A stretch of 64,000 nt of DNA from G965276765 sp965276825 (GTDB lineage: Bacteria; Actinomycetota; Acidimicrobiia; Acidimicrobiales; Palsa-688), in assembly GCA_965276825.1 (NCBI GenBank), contig OZ255630.1, forward strand, positions 1,488,001-1,552,000, written 5' to 3'. The position numbers were made by a program, and so were the translations under genes. This document shows, in pieces, positions 8,575 to 17,648 of this stretch; position 1 is the first letter of the stretch, and the number at the start of each line of letters is the position of its first letter. Below the pieces are notes generated by a model that was not told the DNA's origin, made no database searches, and worked only from the letters and a program-made list of their open reading frames with translations.

Positions 8575-9239
8575 TCGATCTCCCAGTCGTAGACGCCCCC
8601 GGCTTCCTGACCGGCGGCGGCCGCGGTCGGCTCCCCCGGCGAGGCCGCTTTGGCGTTGGCGATGAACGCCCGCAGCTTGAGCGGATCCTTGCGCCCCGGT
8701 TCGCGCTCGACGCCGGTGACAGCGTCGACGCCCCAGGGGTGGATCCTGGCGATGGCGCCGGCCACGTTGTCGGGGGTGAGACCGCCGGCGACCATGAGCT
8801 TGAGGCCCTGGGGGACGGCGGCGGCCAGCTCCCAGTCGAACACCTTCCCCGATCCGGGGTGGGCGGCGTCGAGGTGGACCACGTCCGCGCCGTAGTCGGC
8901 CGCGGACCCGATCCGCGGATCGCCGGCCGCGAAGCCCTTGATCACGATGGGCACCCGCTTGCGGATCCACGCCGTCTGGTCGGCCGACTCGTGGCCGGAG
9001 AGCTGGGCTGCGCCCATGCCGGCCTGGTGGGTCAGCTCGACGACGCGCTGGGGAGCCTCGTCGCGGAACACGGCCACGGTGATGATCTCCCTGGGGAGCC
9101 GCTTGACGATGTCGGCCGCCTGCTGCGGGGCGATCTGGCGGGGCGAGGGGGCGAAGATGAACCCGAGCATGTCGGCGCCCATGGCCACCGCGAGCAGGGC
9201 GTCGTCTTCGTCGGTGGTGCCGCAGATCTTGACGATCAT
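8571..9239 (-). CDS. trpF: Phosphoribosylanthranilate isomerase
   Basis: Catalyses the Amadori rearrangement between TrpD and TrpC in tryptophan synthesis. The N-terminal MIVKICGTTD holds the catalytic Cys, and the phosphate loop VAGGLTPDNV is present. Predicted 222 residues with a short extra C-terminal tail. It overlaps trpC (ATGA) and trpB (GTGA). A separate trpF is notable because many actinobacteria use the bifunctional PriA; here hisA also looks ordinary. Confidence 0.93.
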   Translation of the reverse strand: MIVKICGTTDEDDALLAVAMGADMLGFIFAPSPRQIAPQQAADIVKRLPREIITVAVFRDEAPQRVVELTHQAGMGAAQLSGHESADQTAWIRKRVPIVIKGFAAGDPRIGSAADYGADVVHLDAAHPGSGKVFDWELAAAVPQGLKLMVAGGLTPDNVAGAIARIHPWGVDAVTGVEREPGRKDPLKLRAFIANAKAASPGEPTAAAAGQEAGGVYDWEIE

Positions 9240-10039
9240 CGGGTGCGCCCGGTGCCGACGGCGCGGGCGGAGCGGAGGGCGGCGACGGCCGCCGCAGGAT
9301 CGGACGCGGTGACGAGCCACTCGCCGACCAGCACGGCGTCGAAGCCCGCGTCGGCCAGACGGGCGGCGTCGTCGGGCCGGCGGATGCCGGACTCGGCGAC
9401 GGAGACGATCCCGGGGGGCAGGACCCGGGCGACCCGCTCGGCTCTGGCCGTGTCGACCTCGAAGGTGACGAGGTCCCGTTGGTTGACGCCGACGAGGGTG
9501 GCGCCTGCGCCGATGGCCGCTTCGGCCTCCGCCTCGTCGTGGACCTCGACGAGCGCGTCGAGACCGACGTCGCGGGCGACGGCGCTCAGCTGGAGGAGCT
9601 CGGAGGGGGAAAGGGCCGCCGCGATGAGCAGGACGGCATCGGCGCCCATCAGCCTGGCGTCGCAGACGTCGGCCACCCCGACCGTGAAGTCCTTGCGCAG
9701 GACGGGGAGCGCCGTCGCCGCTCGGGCCGCGATCAGGTCCGTGGGCGAGCCCCCGAAGAACTGCTCGTCGGTGAGGACCGAGAGGCACGACGCGCCGCCG
9801 GCCGCGTAGGCCGCGGCGGTGGCCGCCGGGTCGAGATCCGGGGCGATGGGACCCTTGCTCGGGCTGGCCCGCTTGACCTCGGCGATGACCGAGATGCCGG
9901 CCCCGGCGGCGATGGCGTCGGCAAACGGCCTCGCCGGGGGGCAGGCCGTCGCGGTGGCCCGCAGCCCGTCGAGGTCCCGGCGGTCGAGCGCCGCCGCGGC
10001 GCGGTGGACGTCGAGGATCCGGTCGAGGTAGGTGGCCAT
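9236..10039 (-). CDS. trpC: Indole-3-glycerol phosphate synthase
   Basis: Ring-closing step before tryptophan synthase. The family signature VIAEVKRASPSKG carries the catalytic lysine region; VLRKDF and VGVNQRDL are also present. Predicted 267 residues, normal. First gene of the trpC-F-B-A run. A TAGCAT hexamer lies 10 nt before the ATG at 10039, the same element and spacing as for hisD. No leader peptide rich in Trp codons and no attenuator is visible, since the leader would be almost absent. Confidence 0.95.
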   Translation of the reverse strand: MATYLDRILDVHRAAAALDRRDLDGLRATATACPPARPFADAIAAGAGISVIAEVKRASPSKGPIAPDLDPAATAAAYAAGGASCLSVLTDEQFFGGSPTDLIAARAATALPVLRKDFTVGVADVCDARLMGADAVLLIAAALSPSELLQLSAVARDVGLDALVEVHDEAEAEAAIGAGATLVGVNQRDLVTFEVDTARAERVARVLPPGIVSVAESGIRRPDDAARLADAGFDAVLVGEWLVTASDPAAAVAALRSARAVGTGRTR

Positions 10040-10049
10040 GTCGCCGCCG

Positions 10050-10055
10050 ATGCTA
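10050..10055 (-). promoter_or_regulatory. -10 element for trpC
   Basis: TAGCAT on the minus strand, 10 nt before the ATG. It is identical to the hexamer before hisD (35419-35424) with the same spacing. Confidence 0.5.
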
Positions 10056-10096
10056 GGGGGTCGGGGGCGGATGTCCCGGTGAGCGACCCCCCAGGG

Positions 10097-11068
10097 TCAT
10101 CGGTGGCCGGCGATCTCGTGGGGCCGGTAGGGCTCCTCGAGGGTGGCGATCTCGTCGCCGGTCAGCGCCAGGTCGACCGCGGCGACGGCGTCGTCGATGT
10201 GGGACGGCTTGGTGGCGCCGATGATCGGCGCGCTGACCTGGGGGTTGGCCAACACCCAGGCCAGGGCGACCTGGGCCATCGGCACGCCACGGGCGGCGGC
10301 CACCTGGCCGACGCGCTCGACGATGGCGCGGTCCTCGTCGCGATACAGGCTCTTGCCGAACTCGTCGGTCTCGCTGCGGGCGCTGGTCGCGTCCCACTCC
10401 CGCGTGAGGCGGCCGCGTGCGAGGGGGCTCCACGGGATGACGCCGACGCCCTCGTCGGCGCACAACGGCAGCATCTCCCGCTCCTCCTCCCGGTAGATCA
10501 GGTTGTAGTGGTCCTGCATGGTCACGAAGCGGGTCCACCCGTTGCGCTCGGCGACGTGGAGGGCCTTGGCCATCTGCCACGCCCACATGGACGAGGCGCC
10601 GATGTAGCGCACCTTGCCGGCCTCGACGACCTCGTGGAGGGCTTCCATGGTCTCCTCGATCGGCGTGGCCGGGTCCCAGCGGTGGATCTGGTAGAGGTCG
10701 ACGTAGTCGGTGCCGAGCCGGGTGAGGCTGGCGTCGAGCTCGGCGAGGATGGCCTTGCGGGACAGGCCCTGGCCGTTGGGCCCCTTGCGCATCCGGTTGA
10801 ACACCTTGGTGGCGATCACGATCTCGTCGCGCTCGGCAAAGTCCCTGAGCGCCCGGCCGACGATCTCCTCGCTGGAGCCGGCCGAGTAGGTGTTGGCCGT
10901 GTCGAAGAAGTTGATGCCGGCGTCGATGGCGTGGCGGATGAAGGGGCGGCTGGCGGCCTCGTCGAGGCTCCAGGCGTGGGTGCCGCGCCCGGGATCCCCG
11001 TAGCTCATGCACCCGAGGCAGACCCTCGACACGTCCATCCCCGTCGAGCCCAGCTTGCGGTACTGCAC
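10097..11068 (-). CDS. Aldo/keto reductase
   Basis: Predicted 323-residue NAD(P)H-dependent reductase of the Kv-beta-like AKR group. The catalytic tetrad is recognisable: Asp and Tyr in FFDTANTYSAG, Lys in VIATKVF, His in YQIHRWD. The C-terminal IIGATKPSHIDD loop binds cofactor. The GTG at 11068 is chosen because a strong ribosome site (GGAGGA, minus strand of 11078-11083) lies 9 nt before it. An in-frame GTG at 11077 would abut that site. The resulting N-terminus, MQYRKLGSTG, is the family norm. The substrate is not predictable. Confidence 0.85.
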   Translation of the reverse strand: MQYRKLGSTGMDVSRVCLGCMSYGDPGRGTHAWSLDEAASRPFIRHAIDAGINFFDTANTYSAGSSEEIVGRALRDFAERDEIVIATKVFNRMRKGPNGQGLSRKAILAELDASLTRLGTDYVDLYQIHRWDPATPIEETMEALHEVVEAGKVRYIGASSMWAWQMAKALHVAERNGWTRFVTMQDHYNLIYREEEREMLPLCADEGVGVIPWSPLARGRLTREWDATSARSETDEFGKSLYRDEDRAIVERVGQVAAARGVPMAQVALAWVLANPQVSAPIIGATKPSHIDDAVAAVDLALTGDEIATLEEPYRPHEIAGHR

Positions 11069-11203
11069 GTGGCGCACTCCTCCGATAGACCGGCATTTAG
11101 GCTACGCCGAGGCCGCCGTCTTCCCGGTGACGACCAGGCCGACCGCTCCCCCCGGTGCTCACCGTGGCACGGCGTGCTCACACTTCGCTCACCTCTGTGG
11201 GGG

Positions 11204-11893
11204 ATGCTGAGGGCCGTGGACGCCGACAAGACCGTGCTGGTCGTGGAGGACGACCGCCACATCGCCGACCTGGTCGAGCTGTACCTGCGGCGCGAGGGCT
11301 TCCGGGTGCTGCTGGCCGGCGACGGTCCGGCCGGCCTGGCCGCCGCCGAGGCCCACCAGCCCGACCTGACCATCGTGGACGTCGGCCTGCCCGGCGGAAT
11401 CGACGGCTTCGAGGTGTGCCGGCGCCTCCGCGCCAGCAGCGACGCGGCCGTGTTGCTGCTGACCGCCCGCGACGCCGAGATCGACCGGGTCCTCGGCCTC
11501 GAGCTCGGCGCCGACGACTACGTGACCAAGCCGTTCAGCCCACGGGAGCTGGCCGCCAGGGTCAAGGCCATCCTGCGCCGGGCGGCCCAACCGCCGGCGG
11601 AGCGCCCGGCGGTGATCGCCGTCGGCCCGGTCGAGGTGGACCGGGGCCGCCGCGAGGCGAGGGTCGAGGGTGCGGCCGTCGCCCTCACGACCCGGGAGTT
11701 CGACCTGCTCGTGTTCCTCGCGGTCAACCTCGGCTTGGCCCTCAGCCGCCAGCAGCTGCTCGACGGGGTGTGGGGGCCGGGCTGGTACGGCGACGAGCGG
11801 ACCGTGGACGTCCACGTCGGTCAGCTGCGCAAGAAGCTCGGCGAGCGTCTTCCCCTCACCACGGTGTGGGGCGTCGGCTACCGGCTCGGGTAG
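11204..11893 (+). CDS. OmpR/PhoB-family response regulator
   Basis: Two-domain regulator of about 229 residues. The receiver has VVEDD near the N-terminus, the phosphoacceptor in TIVDVGLPG (D59 from this start), then LLTAR and the KPFSPREL lysine. The C-terminal winged helix has the usual ALTTREFDLL and the DERTVDVHVGQLRKKLG recognition region. It is paired with the histidine kinase nine bases downstream. The ATG at 11204 is used; a GTG at 11216 is also possible. The stimulus is unknown. Confidence 0.9.
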   Translation: MLRAVDADKTVLVVEDDRHIADLVELYLRREGFRVLLAGDGPAGLAAAEAHQPDLTIVDVGLPGGIDGFEVCRRLRASSDAAVLLLTARDAEIDRVLGLELGADDYVTKPFSPRELAARVKAILRRAAQPPAERPAVIAVGPVEVDRGRREARVEGAAVALTTREFDLLVFLAVNLGLALSRQQLLDGVWGPGWYGDERTVDVHVGQLRKKLGERLPLTTVWGVGYRLG

Positions 11894-11902
11894 GCGGCCC
11901 GG

Positions 11903-13327
11903 GTGCGCCGCCGTCTCACCGCCTCGCTGGTCTCGATGGTCGTTGCCACCCTCGTCGTGGTCGGCGTGGTCTTCGTGGTCGTGGAGGCCCGCGCCGCGAA
12001 CACCAGGACCCGCCACCAGCTGCTCAACGAGGCCACCCACATCGCCCGCACGGTCAAGGCCGAGGCCAGCCGGGCCAGCACCCAGCCAGCCCGTGCGGCC
12101 AGGGACCCCGCGGCCCGCTTGCGCGTCGTGCTGCGCGTCCTCACCAGCCCGCTCGCCCTCCAGGGCGAGGCCGTCGTGGCTGTGCTCCCTAACGGGAGCC
12201 TCATCGACCCGGCGGCGCCCCGGCTGCCTCCCAGGCTGCCGAGGGGCGTGACCAAGGGCCTCCTCGACTCCGCCGCCCTCCTCCATGGCCGTGCCACCTC
12301 CGGGGTCGCCGGCGGGGTGGTGTACGCCGCGGCGCCGTTCACCGCGCCGCTGCGGCTCGGGGACCAGCCGGTCGCGGTCACCCAGGTGGTGGTCCTGACG
12401 CAGCGCTCACCGTCGGGGCTGGTCGCGGCGTGGCCGTGGCTGCTGCTCGCCGCCGGGGTGATCGTCGCCGTGGCCGTCGGGGTCGCCGACCGGCTCGGGC
12501 GGAGGATCGTTGCGCCGCTGCGCTCGGCCGAGTCGGTGACCGGCCGCATCGCCGCCGGGGACCTCGACGCGCGGGTCCCCGACCCGCCGGGCACCGATCC
12601 GGAGCTCGCCTCGCTCATCGGGTCGGTCAACACCATGGCCGGCGCCCTGGCCACGTCCAGGGCGGCCGAGCGCGACTTCCTGCTGTCGGTGACCCACGAG
12701 CTGCGCACGCCGCTGACGTCGATCCGGGGCTACGCCGAGGCCATCGACGACGGCGCGGCGGAGCCGAAGGCGGCGGCCGGCGTGATCCTGCGTGAGTCCG
12801 GTCGCCTCGAGCGCCTGGTCGACGACCTGCTCGAGCTGGCCAAGCTCCGGTCGAGCGCCTTCGGTGTCCGGCGCGAGGCGGTCGACCTCGGGGACCTGGT
12901 CGTGGCCGTGTCCGGGGCCTTCCTGCCCGCCGCCGCCGAGGTGGGCGTCGAGCTGGTCGCCGACGTCCCCGCCGCCGCGGTGACCGCGCTGGCCGACCCG
13001 GACCGGGTCGCCCAGATCGCCGCCAACCTGATCGAGAACTCGCTCCGCTACGCCCGCCGCCGGGTCGTCGTCGGGGTCGGCGCGGTACCGGGAGGTGTGG
13101 TGGTCTGGGTCGACGACGACGGCCCCGGGGTGGCCCCGGCCGCCCTCCCCCACCTCTTCGACCGCCTGTTCACCACCTCCGACCAGCACGGTCGCCACGT
13201 CGGGTCGGGTCTCGGCCTGGCCATCGTCGCCCAGCTGGTCACGGCCATGGGGGGCCAGGCCAGCGCCCGCTCCCCGCTCACGGGCGACGGCGGCACCCGC
13301 CTGGTCGTGACCCTCCCGTCGACCTGA
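11903..13327 (+). CDS. Sensor histidine kinase
   Basis: Membrane kinase of 474 residues, partner of the preceding regulator. Two membrane segments (about 8-28 and 174-194) flank an extracytoplasmic region of about 140 residues with no recognised sensor fold. HAMP-like sequence follows (IVAPLRSAESVTGRIAAGD). The dimerisation/phosphoacceptor motif is SVTHELRTPLTSIRGY (His near 264). The ATP-binding boxes are ENSLRYA, DDDGPGV and GSGLGLAIV. GTG start. Its 3' end converges on the VOC gene at 13340. Confidence 0.92.
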   Translation: MRRRLTASLVSMVVATLVVVGVVFVVVEARAANTRTRHQLLNEATHIARTVKAEASRASTQPARAARDPAARLRVVLRVLTSPLALQGEAVVAVLPNGSLIDPAAPRLPPRLPRGVTKGLLDSAALLHGRATSGVAGGVVYAAAPFTAPLRLGDQPVAVTQVVVLTQRSPSGLVAAWPWLLLAAGVIVAVAVGVADRLGRRIVAPLRSAESVTGRIAAGDLDARVPDPPGTDPELASLIGSVNTMAGALATSRAAERDFLLSVTHELRTPLTSIRGYAEAIDDGAAEPKAAAGVILRESGRLERLVDDLLELAKLRSSAFGVRREAVDLGDLVVAVSGAFLPAAAEVGVELVADVPAAAVTALADPDRVAQIAANLIENSLRYARRRVVVGVGAVPGGVVVWVDDDGPGVAPAALPHLFDRLFTTSDQHGRHVGSGLGLAIVAQLVTAMGGQASARSPLTGDGGTRLVVTLPST

Positions 13328-13339
13328 GGAGCGCCTGCT

Positions 13340-13762
13340 CAGGTTGAGGATTCCGTGCAGGCAGAGCTCGTTGCCCTCCGGGTCGCGCAGCACGGCCCAG
13401 CGGTGGCCCGGATGGCTGTCGAAGCCGACCAGGCTGGCGCCGGCCGTCTCCAGGCGGGCCACCTCGTCGTCGAGCCGGTCGGTGGCGACGTGCACGTCGA
13501 GGTGGACCCGGTTCTTGGTCGCCTTCGGCTCGGGCACCCGCTGGAAGGAGAGGCGGGGGCCGTGCCCATCGGGATCGTCGGCCGCCACCGCGTCGGCGAA
13601 GGCCAGCCGACCGGCGATCCTGACCACGTCGGACTCACCGACGGTGCCGTCGGCGAGCAGCCCGGCGACGAAGTCGTGGGCGTCCTCGACCCGGTACCCG
13701 AGCAACTCGGCCCACCACCCGGCGAGACGGTGGGGATCGGCAGCGTCGAAGGTCACCTGCAC
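13340..13762 (-). CDS. VOC/glyoxalase-like protein without an in-frame stop
   Basis: Small VOC-fold protein (about 141 codons). Typical segments are VTFDAADPHRLAGWWAELLGY, FQRVPEPKATKNRVHLD and WAVLRDPEGNELCLH. The usual end is reached near 13340, but there the frame has CTG instead of a stop; a TGA sits one base out of frame at 13339-13341. In frame, translation would run to 12407, antisense through the histidine kinase. A one-base indel is a simple explanation. The GTG at 13762 gives the expected N-terminus; no ribosome site is clear. Confidence 0.6.
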
Positions 13763-13868
13763 CGGGGGGCCACGCGTCCGAGCATGCCGTGGTCGCCGCC
13801 GACGGGCAACGGCCGCGGGCCGCCCCCAGCCGGGGTCGGGGGCCGGCCGGGTCAGGCCGTGGCGTGGC

Positions 13869-15002
13869 TCACGAGGAGGGGACCGGCCCGGCGTTGGCCG
13901 GCCCGGAGTTGGCCGGCCCGGCGTTGGGTGGCAGGGTGGTGGGCGGCCCGGTCGTGGGCGGGACGGTCGTGGGCGGGACGGTCGTGGGCGGGACGGTGGT
14001 GGTGATGGCGGCGGGCAGCGTGGTGGTGGGCCCGACGGTGGTGCCGGGCGAGGTCGTGGTCGTGCTGGCCGGCGCGGTCGTGGTCGGCGCAGGGGGCGGG
14101 GCTGCGACACACGCCGGGGTCGGCAGGGTGACGGCGATCCGGCCCGACACGATCACCCGGAGCGGGACCTGCCCGACGGCCAGGCAGGTGGCCACGAAGT
14201 CGGCGGTGCCCGCCGCCCCGGTCCTCTGGCGCGCCGGGGCGCCGACCGTCCAGCCCCCGACGCCGTCGAGGGACACGGAGACCATGGGGGTGGGCACGAA
14301 GTCGACCCGGCCGACGGCGGAGACGGTCGGCCGGCTGACCTCGACGCGCACGGCCGTCGGCTGGCCCTGCAGGGCCGGGTACGGGTTGTACGACGCGGTC
14401 GCCGTCGGCCCGGAGAACCGGCTCGTCTGCAGGTCGACGCGGCGGGAATCGAGGCCGCCGACAAACAGGATGACCGGCGCGGTCATGGCCAGGCTGGGGA
14501 CCTTCCACGCCCGGATGCGGTACCGGCCACCGAGCACGCCGCCGAGGGACCAGGTGCCGTTGCGGGCCGTGGTGACGTCGGCCGACGCCACCTGGTCGCC
14601 GACCAGGCGGTCGATCTCGACGGTCGCGCCGGCCACGGGGGTCGATGGTCCTGACACCGATGGTCCTGACACCGATGGTCCTGACACCGATGGTCCTGAC
14701 ACCGTGCCGTGGAGGCGGGCCGCTCCGGGACGCAACGCCACCTGGGTCGTCGTCGTCACCCCGGCGACGGTCCCCTCGTCGGCGGCCGACCCGTAGAGGG
14801 GTCCGATGGTCGTGGTCGACGCCGGCGGCGCAGTGGGCGGTGGCGTGGGCAGGTCGAGGGCGGCGACCTGGGCGCCACACCCGGCCAGGGCGGCACCGAG
14901 GGTCACGAGCCCGACGGCCCGGATGCGCCAACCGGTGCGGGACCGGCGACCCTCACACCGACCGGATGGCGGGAGGGCGGCGCGGGCGCCCCGGGGGGTC
15001 AC
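13869..15002 (-). CDS. Putative lipoprotein with Pro/Thr-rich tail
   Basis: Predicted 377-residue exported protein of unknown function. A hydrophobic stretch ending LGAALAGCG gives a lipobox with the cysteine about 42 residues in. The middle part resembles a carboxypeptidase-regulatory/SdrD-like beta domain (VAGATVEIDRL, GTWSLGGVLGGRYRIRAWK). A VSGPS pentapeptide is repeated four times (15-bp DNA repeat). The last 80 or so residues are TTTVPPTT/NAGPA low complexity. The GTG at 15002 overlaps the ygfZ stop (GTGA), giving a long basic n-region; the only nearer start (14906) would leave too short a signal. Confidence 0.55.
   Translation of the reverse strand: MTPRGARAALPPSGRCEGRRSRTGWRIRAVGLVTLGAALAGCGAQVAALDLPTPPPTAPPASTTTIGPLYGSAADEGTVAGVTTTTQVALRPGAARLHGTVSGPSVSGPSVSGPSVSGPSTPVAGATVEIDRLVGDQVASADVTTARNGTWSLGGVLGGRYRIRAWKVPSLAMTAPVILFVGGLDSRRVDLQTSRFSGPTATASYNPYPALQGQPTAVRVEVSRPTVSAVGRVDFVPTPMVSVSLDGVGGWTVGAPARQRTGAAGTADFVATCLAVGQVPLRVIVSGRIAVTLPTPACVAAPPPAPTTTAPASTTTTSPGTTVGPTTTLPAAITTTVPPTTVPPTTVPPTTGPPTTLPPNAGPANSGPANAGPVPSS
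14643..14702 (+). repeat. Four 15-bp tandem repeats
   Basis: Four perfect copies of cgatggtcctgacac. On the coding (minus) strand they encode VSGPS repeated, inside the putative lipoprotein. The unit length keeps the frame. Confidence 0.9.
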
Positions 15003-16018
15003 GCCCGGTCCGGCAGCTCGACGATCCGCACGGCGGTGCCCGTGACCTCGCCGTCGGCCGCCCCGGCGGGCGTCGTCACCGCCCCCGTGCCGACGGCGAC
15101 GGCCCGTCCGACGTAGGCCAGGCCCACCGGGCCTTCGCTCGGCGACACCGCCGCGCTGGTCACCGTGCCGACGGTCTTGTCGCCGACCACGACCGACGCG
15201 CCGACTTCGAGCGTCTCGTCGGCCCGCAGGCCTCGCAGGTGGCGGGGCACGTTGCCTCCGCGCGAGTCGATCCGGGCGACCAGCTCCTGGCCGGTGTAGC
15301 AGCCCTTGGTGAAGCTGACCGTCAGCGGCACGAGGCCGGTCTCGCCCGGGATGGTCCGCTCGGTGAGCTCGGCGACCATCGCCGGCACACCGGCCACGAT
15401 CCGCGCCGCCTCCCACTCGCTCGGGTCGACGGCGGTGATGCCGGCGGCGACCGGGTCACCTCGGGCGACGAGCACGTCGGCCGCCTCCTCGCCGCGCGGC
15501 CACAGGGCCCGCACGACCATCGGCGCCCACCGGCGCCCCGGGTCACCCGCGGCACCGACGTCACCCGCGACACCGGCGGCACCGGCGACACCGGTGTCGG
15601 TCGGCGCCTCGGGACCGCCGGCCCGCGACCCGGCCGGCGACGCGTCCCCGGCGGCCGACTGCGCCAGCTCGGCGGCGGCGGTCACCGCCCCTGGTCCCCG
15701 CACGGCCACGGCGACCAGGTCCACGCCGGTGATCTCGACCTTGGTCCGCAGCCGGAACCTGATGAGACGGGCGATCACCGCCTCGCCCGACCCCCGGTCC
15801 GTGTCCACGAGCAGCGAGTCGGGACCGGTGCGCGTGACCCGCACCAGCGCGTCCACTTTCCCCGCCGGTTGCAGGATCCACGACCAGGCCGAGCCGCCCA
15901 CCTCCAGGCCGGCCACATCCTGGCTGACCTGGCCGTCCAGGTAGCTCACCGCGTCGGGGCCGGCCAGGGCCGCTCCGTCGCGTTCCACCCTCGCCATCCA
16001 CGTCGTCTCAACGGTCAC
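14999..16018 (-). CDS. ygfZ: YgfZ/GcvT-like folate-binding protein
   Basis: Tetrahydrofolate-binding protein related to the glycine-cleavage T protein, with a role in iron-sulfur cluster enzyme maintenance in other bacteria. The diagnostic KGCYTGQE motif is present (SFTKGCYTGQELVARID). The N-terminal half has GPDAVSYLDGQVSQDV. Predicted 339 residues. A Gly/Ala/Val-rich insertion (GVAGAAGVAGDVGAAGDPG) interrupts the middle and is repetitive in DNA. The GTG at 16018 lies inside the end of trpE, with an AGGAG ribosome site 6 nt upstream, so it is coupled to trpE. Confidence 0.88.
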   Translation of the reverse strand: MTVETTWMARVERDGAALAGPDAVSYLDGQVSQDVAGLEVGGSAWSWILQPAGKVDALVRVTRTGPDSLLVDTDRGSGEAVIARLIRFRLRTKVEITGVDLVAVAVRGPGAVTAAAELAQSAAGDASPAGSRAGGPEAPTDTGVAGAAGVAGDVGAAGDPGRRWAPMVVRALWPRGEEAADVLVARGDPVAAGITAVDPSEWEAARIVAGVPAMVAELTERTIPGETGLVPLTVSFTKGCYTGQELVARIDSRGGNVPRHLRGLRADETLEVGASVVVGDKTVGTVTSAAVSPSEGPVGLAYVGRAVAVGTGAVTTPAGAADGEVTGTAVRIVELPDRA

Positions 16019-17648
16019 GGTCCGCTCCTCTCTCCTTGCCCGGGTCGGCCAGCAGGCTGGCTCTCGTGCCCGGCTCGGCCAGCAGGCTGGCTCTCCTGCC
16101 CGGCTCGGCCACAGGCTGGCCTCGTGCCGCGCTGATCCGGCGCGCCCCGGGCACGGCGGCGAGCAGGGCGGCGGCTTTGTTGCGACACTCGAGATCCTCG
16201 TCGGCGGGGTCGCTGTCGGCAACGATCCCCGCCCCGGCCTGCACGCTCGCCGTCCCGTCGCGGCCCACCACCATGGTGCGGATGGCGATGGCGACGTCGA
16301 GGTTGCCGCTGAAGTCGAAGTACCCGACCGTCCCGGCGTACGGTCCCCGCTTGGTCGGCTCGAGCTCGTCGATCAGCTGCATGGCCCGCACCTTGGGAGC
16401 GCCCGACACCGTCCCGGCCGGCATCGTCGCGGCCAGCACCTCGACCGGTCCCAGGCCGGGGCGCAGCTCGCCCGACACCTGCGACGTGAGGTGCATGACG
16501 TGGCTGTAGCGCTCCAGGGTCATCAGCTCGTCCACGACCACCGAACCGTAGGCGGCGACGCGGCCCACGTCGTTGCGGGCCAGGTCCACGAGCATCACGT
16601 GCTCCGCCCGCTCCTTGGGGTGCTCGGACAGCTCGGCGGCCAGCCGACGGTCGTGGTCGTCGGTCGTCCCCCGCTTGCGGGTGCCGGCGATCGGGCGGGA
16701 CACCACCCGGCCGCCGGTCAGGCGCACGAGCGGCTCGGGCGACGACCCGACCAGGCACAGCTCCGGACCGCGCAGGAAGAACATCGACGGGCTCGGGTTG
16801 ACCTGGCGCAGCGACCGGTACAGGTCGAAGGGCCTGGCGTCGAGATCCACGTCGAAGCGCTGCGAGAGCACCACCTGGAACACGTCGCCGGCCACGATGT
16901 GCTCCTTGGCCGCGTCGACCGACGCCCGGTACTCCTCGGCGCTGGTCCTGCGCCGGTAGGCGGGGAGCTCGTCGTCGCGCTCGGGGGGCACGACGAGCGG
17001 CTCGTCGAGCGGCTCGGCGCCGGCCGCGGCCGTCTCGGCCAGGCGCTCGACGGCGGTGTCGTAGAGCGCGTCGCAGGCGGCCCGGTCGCTGCCCGCCGGC
17101 ACCGGCACCGCCTCGACGATCGTGACCCGCTGGCGCCACGAGTCGTAGGCGACGACCTGGCCGACCACGGAGAGCACGGCGTCGGGGTAGCCGCGCTCGT
17201 CGGCGGGGACGTCGGGCAGGCGCTCGATCTCGCGCACCACGTCGTAGCCGAGGTAGCCGACGATCCCCCCGTGCAGGGGCGGCAGGCCTTCGAGGGCGGG
17301 GCTGCGGTAGGCGCCGAGCACGGCGTCGACCGCGGCGAGGATGCCCCGGTCGAGCGGCACGCCGTCGGGCAGGGTGCCCTCCACGGCCACCTCTCGGCCG
17401 CGGGCGATCAGGGTGGCCGAGGGCCGCAGGCCCATGAACGACCAACGGCTCCAACCGCCGGCATGGTCGACCGATTCGAGCAGGAAGGCCCGGTCGGCGT
17501 CGTCGTCACCGGCCAGGCGGGCGAAGGCCGCGACCGGGGTGGTCAGGTCGGCGAGCAGCTCGCGCCAGACGGGCACGACGGTCCACGTCGCCGCCAGCTC
17601 GGCGAACTCGTCGCGGCTGGGATGGATCAGGCGGCTCGGGCGGATCAC
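16008..17648 (-). CDS. trpE: Anthranilate synthase component I
   Basis: Converts chorismate to anthranilate with a glutaminase partner (TrpG, not in the window). The chorismate-site motifs PIAGTRKRG, LVDLARNDVGRV and GAGIVADSDP are intact. The LLES motif of the tryptophan feedback site is present near residue 48. Predicted 546 residues; the last 37 or so are an unusual tail with a repeated RASLLAEPG unit from a 30-bp DNA repeat. The GTG at 17648 overlaps the hisI stop as GTGA. It stands apart from trpC-F-B-A. Confidence 0.93.
   Translation of the reverse strand: MIRPSRLIHPSRDEFAELAATWTVVPVWRELLADLTTPVAAFARLAGDDDADRAFLLESVDHAGGWSRWSFMGLRPSATLIARGREVAVEGTLPDGVPLDRGILAAVDAVLGAYRSPALEGLPPLHGGIVGYLGYDVVREIERLPDVPADERGYPDAVLSVVGQVVAYDSWRQRVTIVEAVPVPAGSDRAACDALYDTAVERLAETAAAGAEPLDEPLVVPPERDDELPAYRRRTSAEEYRASVDAAKEHIVAGDVFQVVLSQRFDVDLDARPFDLYRSLRQVNPSPSMFFLRGPELCLVGSSPEPLVRLTGGRVVSRPIAGTRKRGTTDDHDRRLAAELSEHPKERAEHVMLVDLARNDVGRVAAYGSVVVDELMTLERYSHVMHLTSQVSGELRPGLGPVEVLAATMPAGTVSGAPKVRAMQLIDELEPTKRGPYAGTVGYFDFSGNLDVAIAIRTMVVGRDGTASVQAGAGIVADSDPADEDLECRNKAAALLAAVPGARRISAARGQPVAEPGRRASLLAEPGTRASLLADPGKERGADRDR
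16036..16124 (+). repeat. 30-bp tandem repeat in the 3' end of trpE
   Basis: Three units of about 30 bp (core cggccagcaggctggctct), the last shortened. On the minus strand they add EPG-x-RASLLA repeats to the TrpE C-terminus beyond the conserved catalytic region. Confidence 0.85.
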
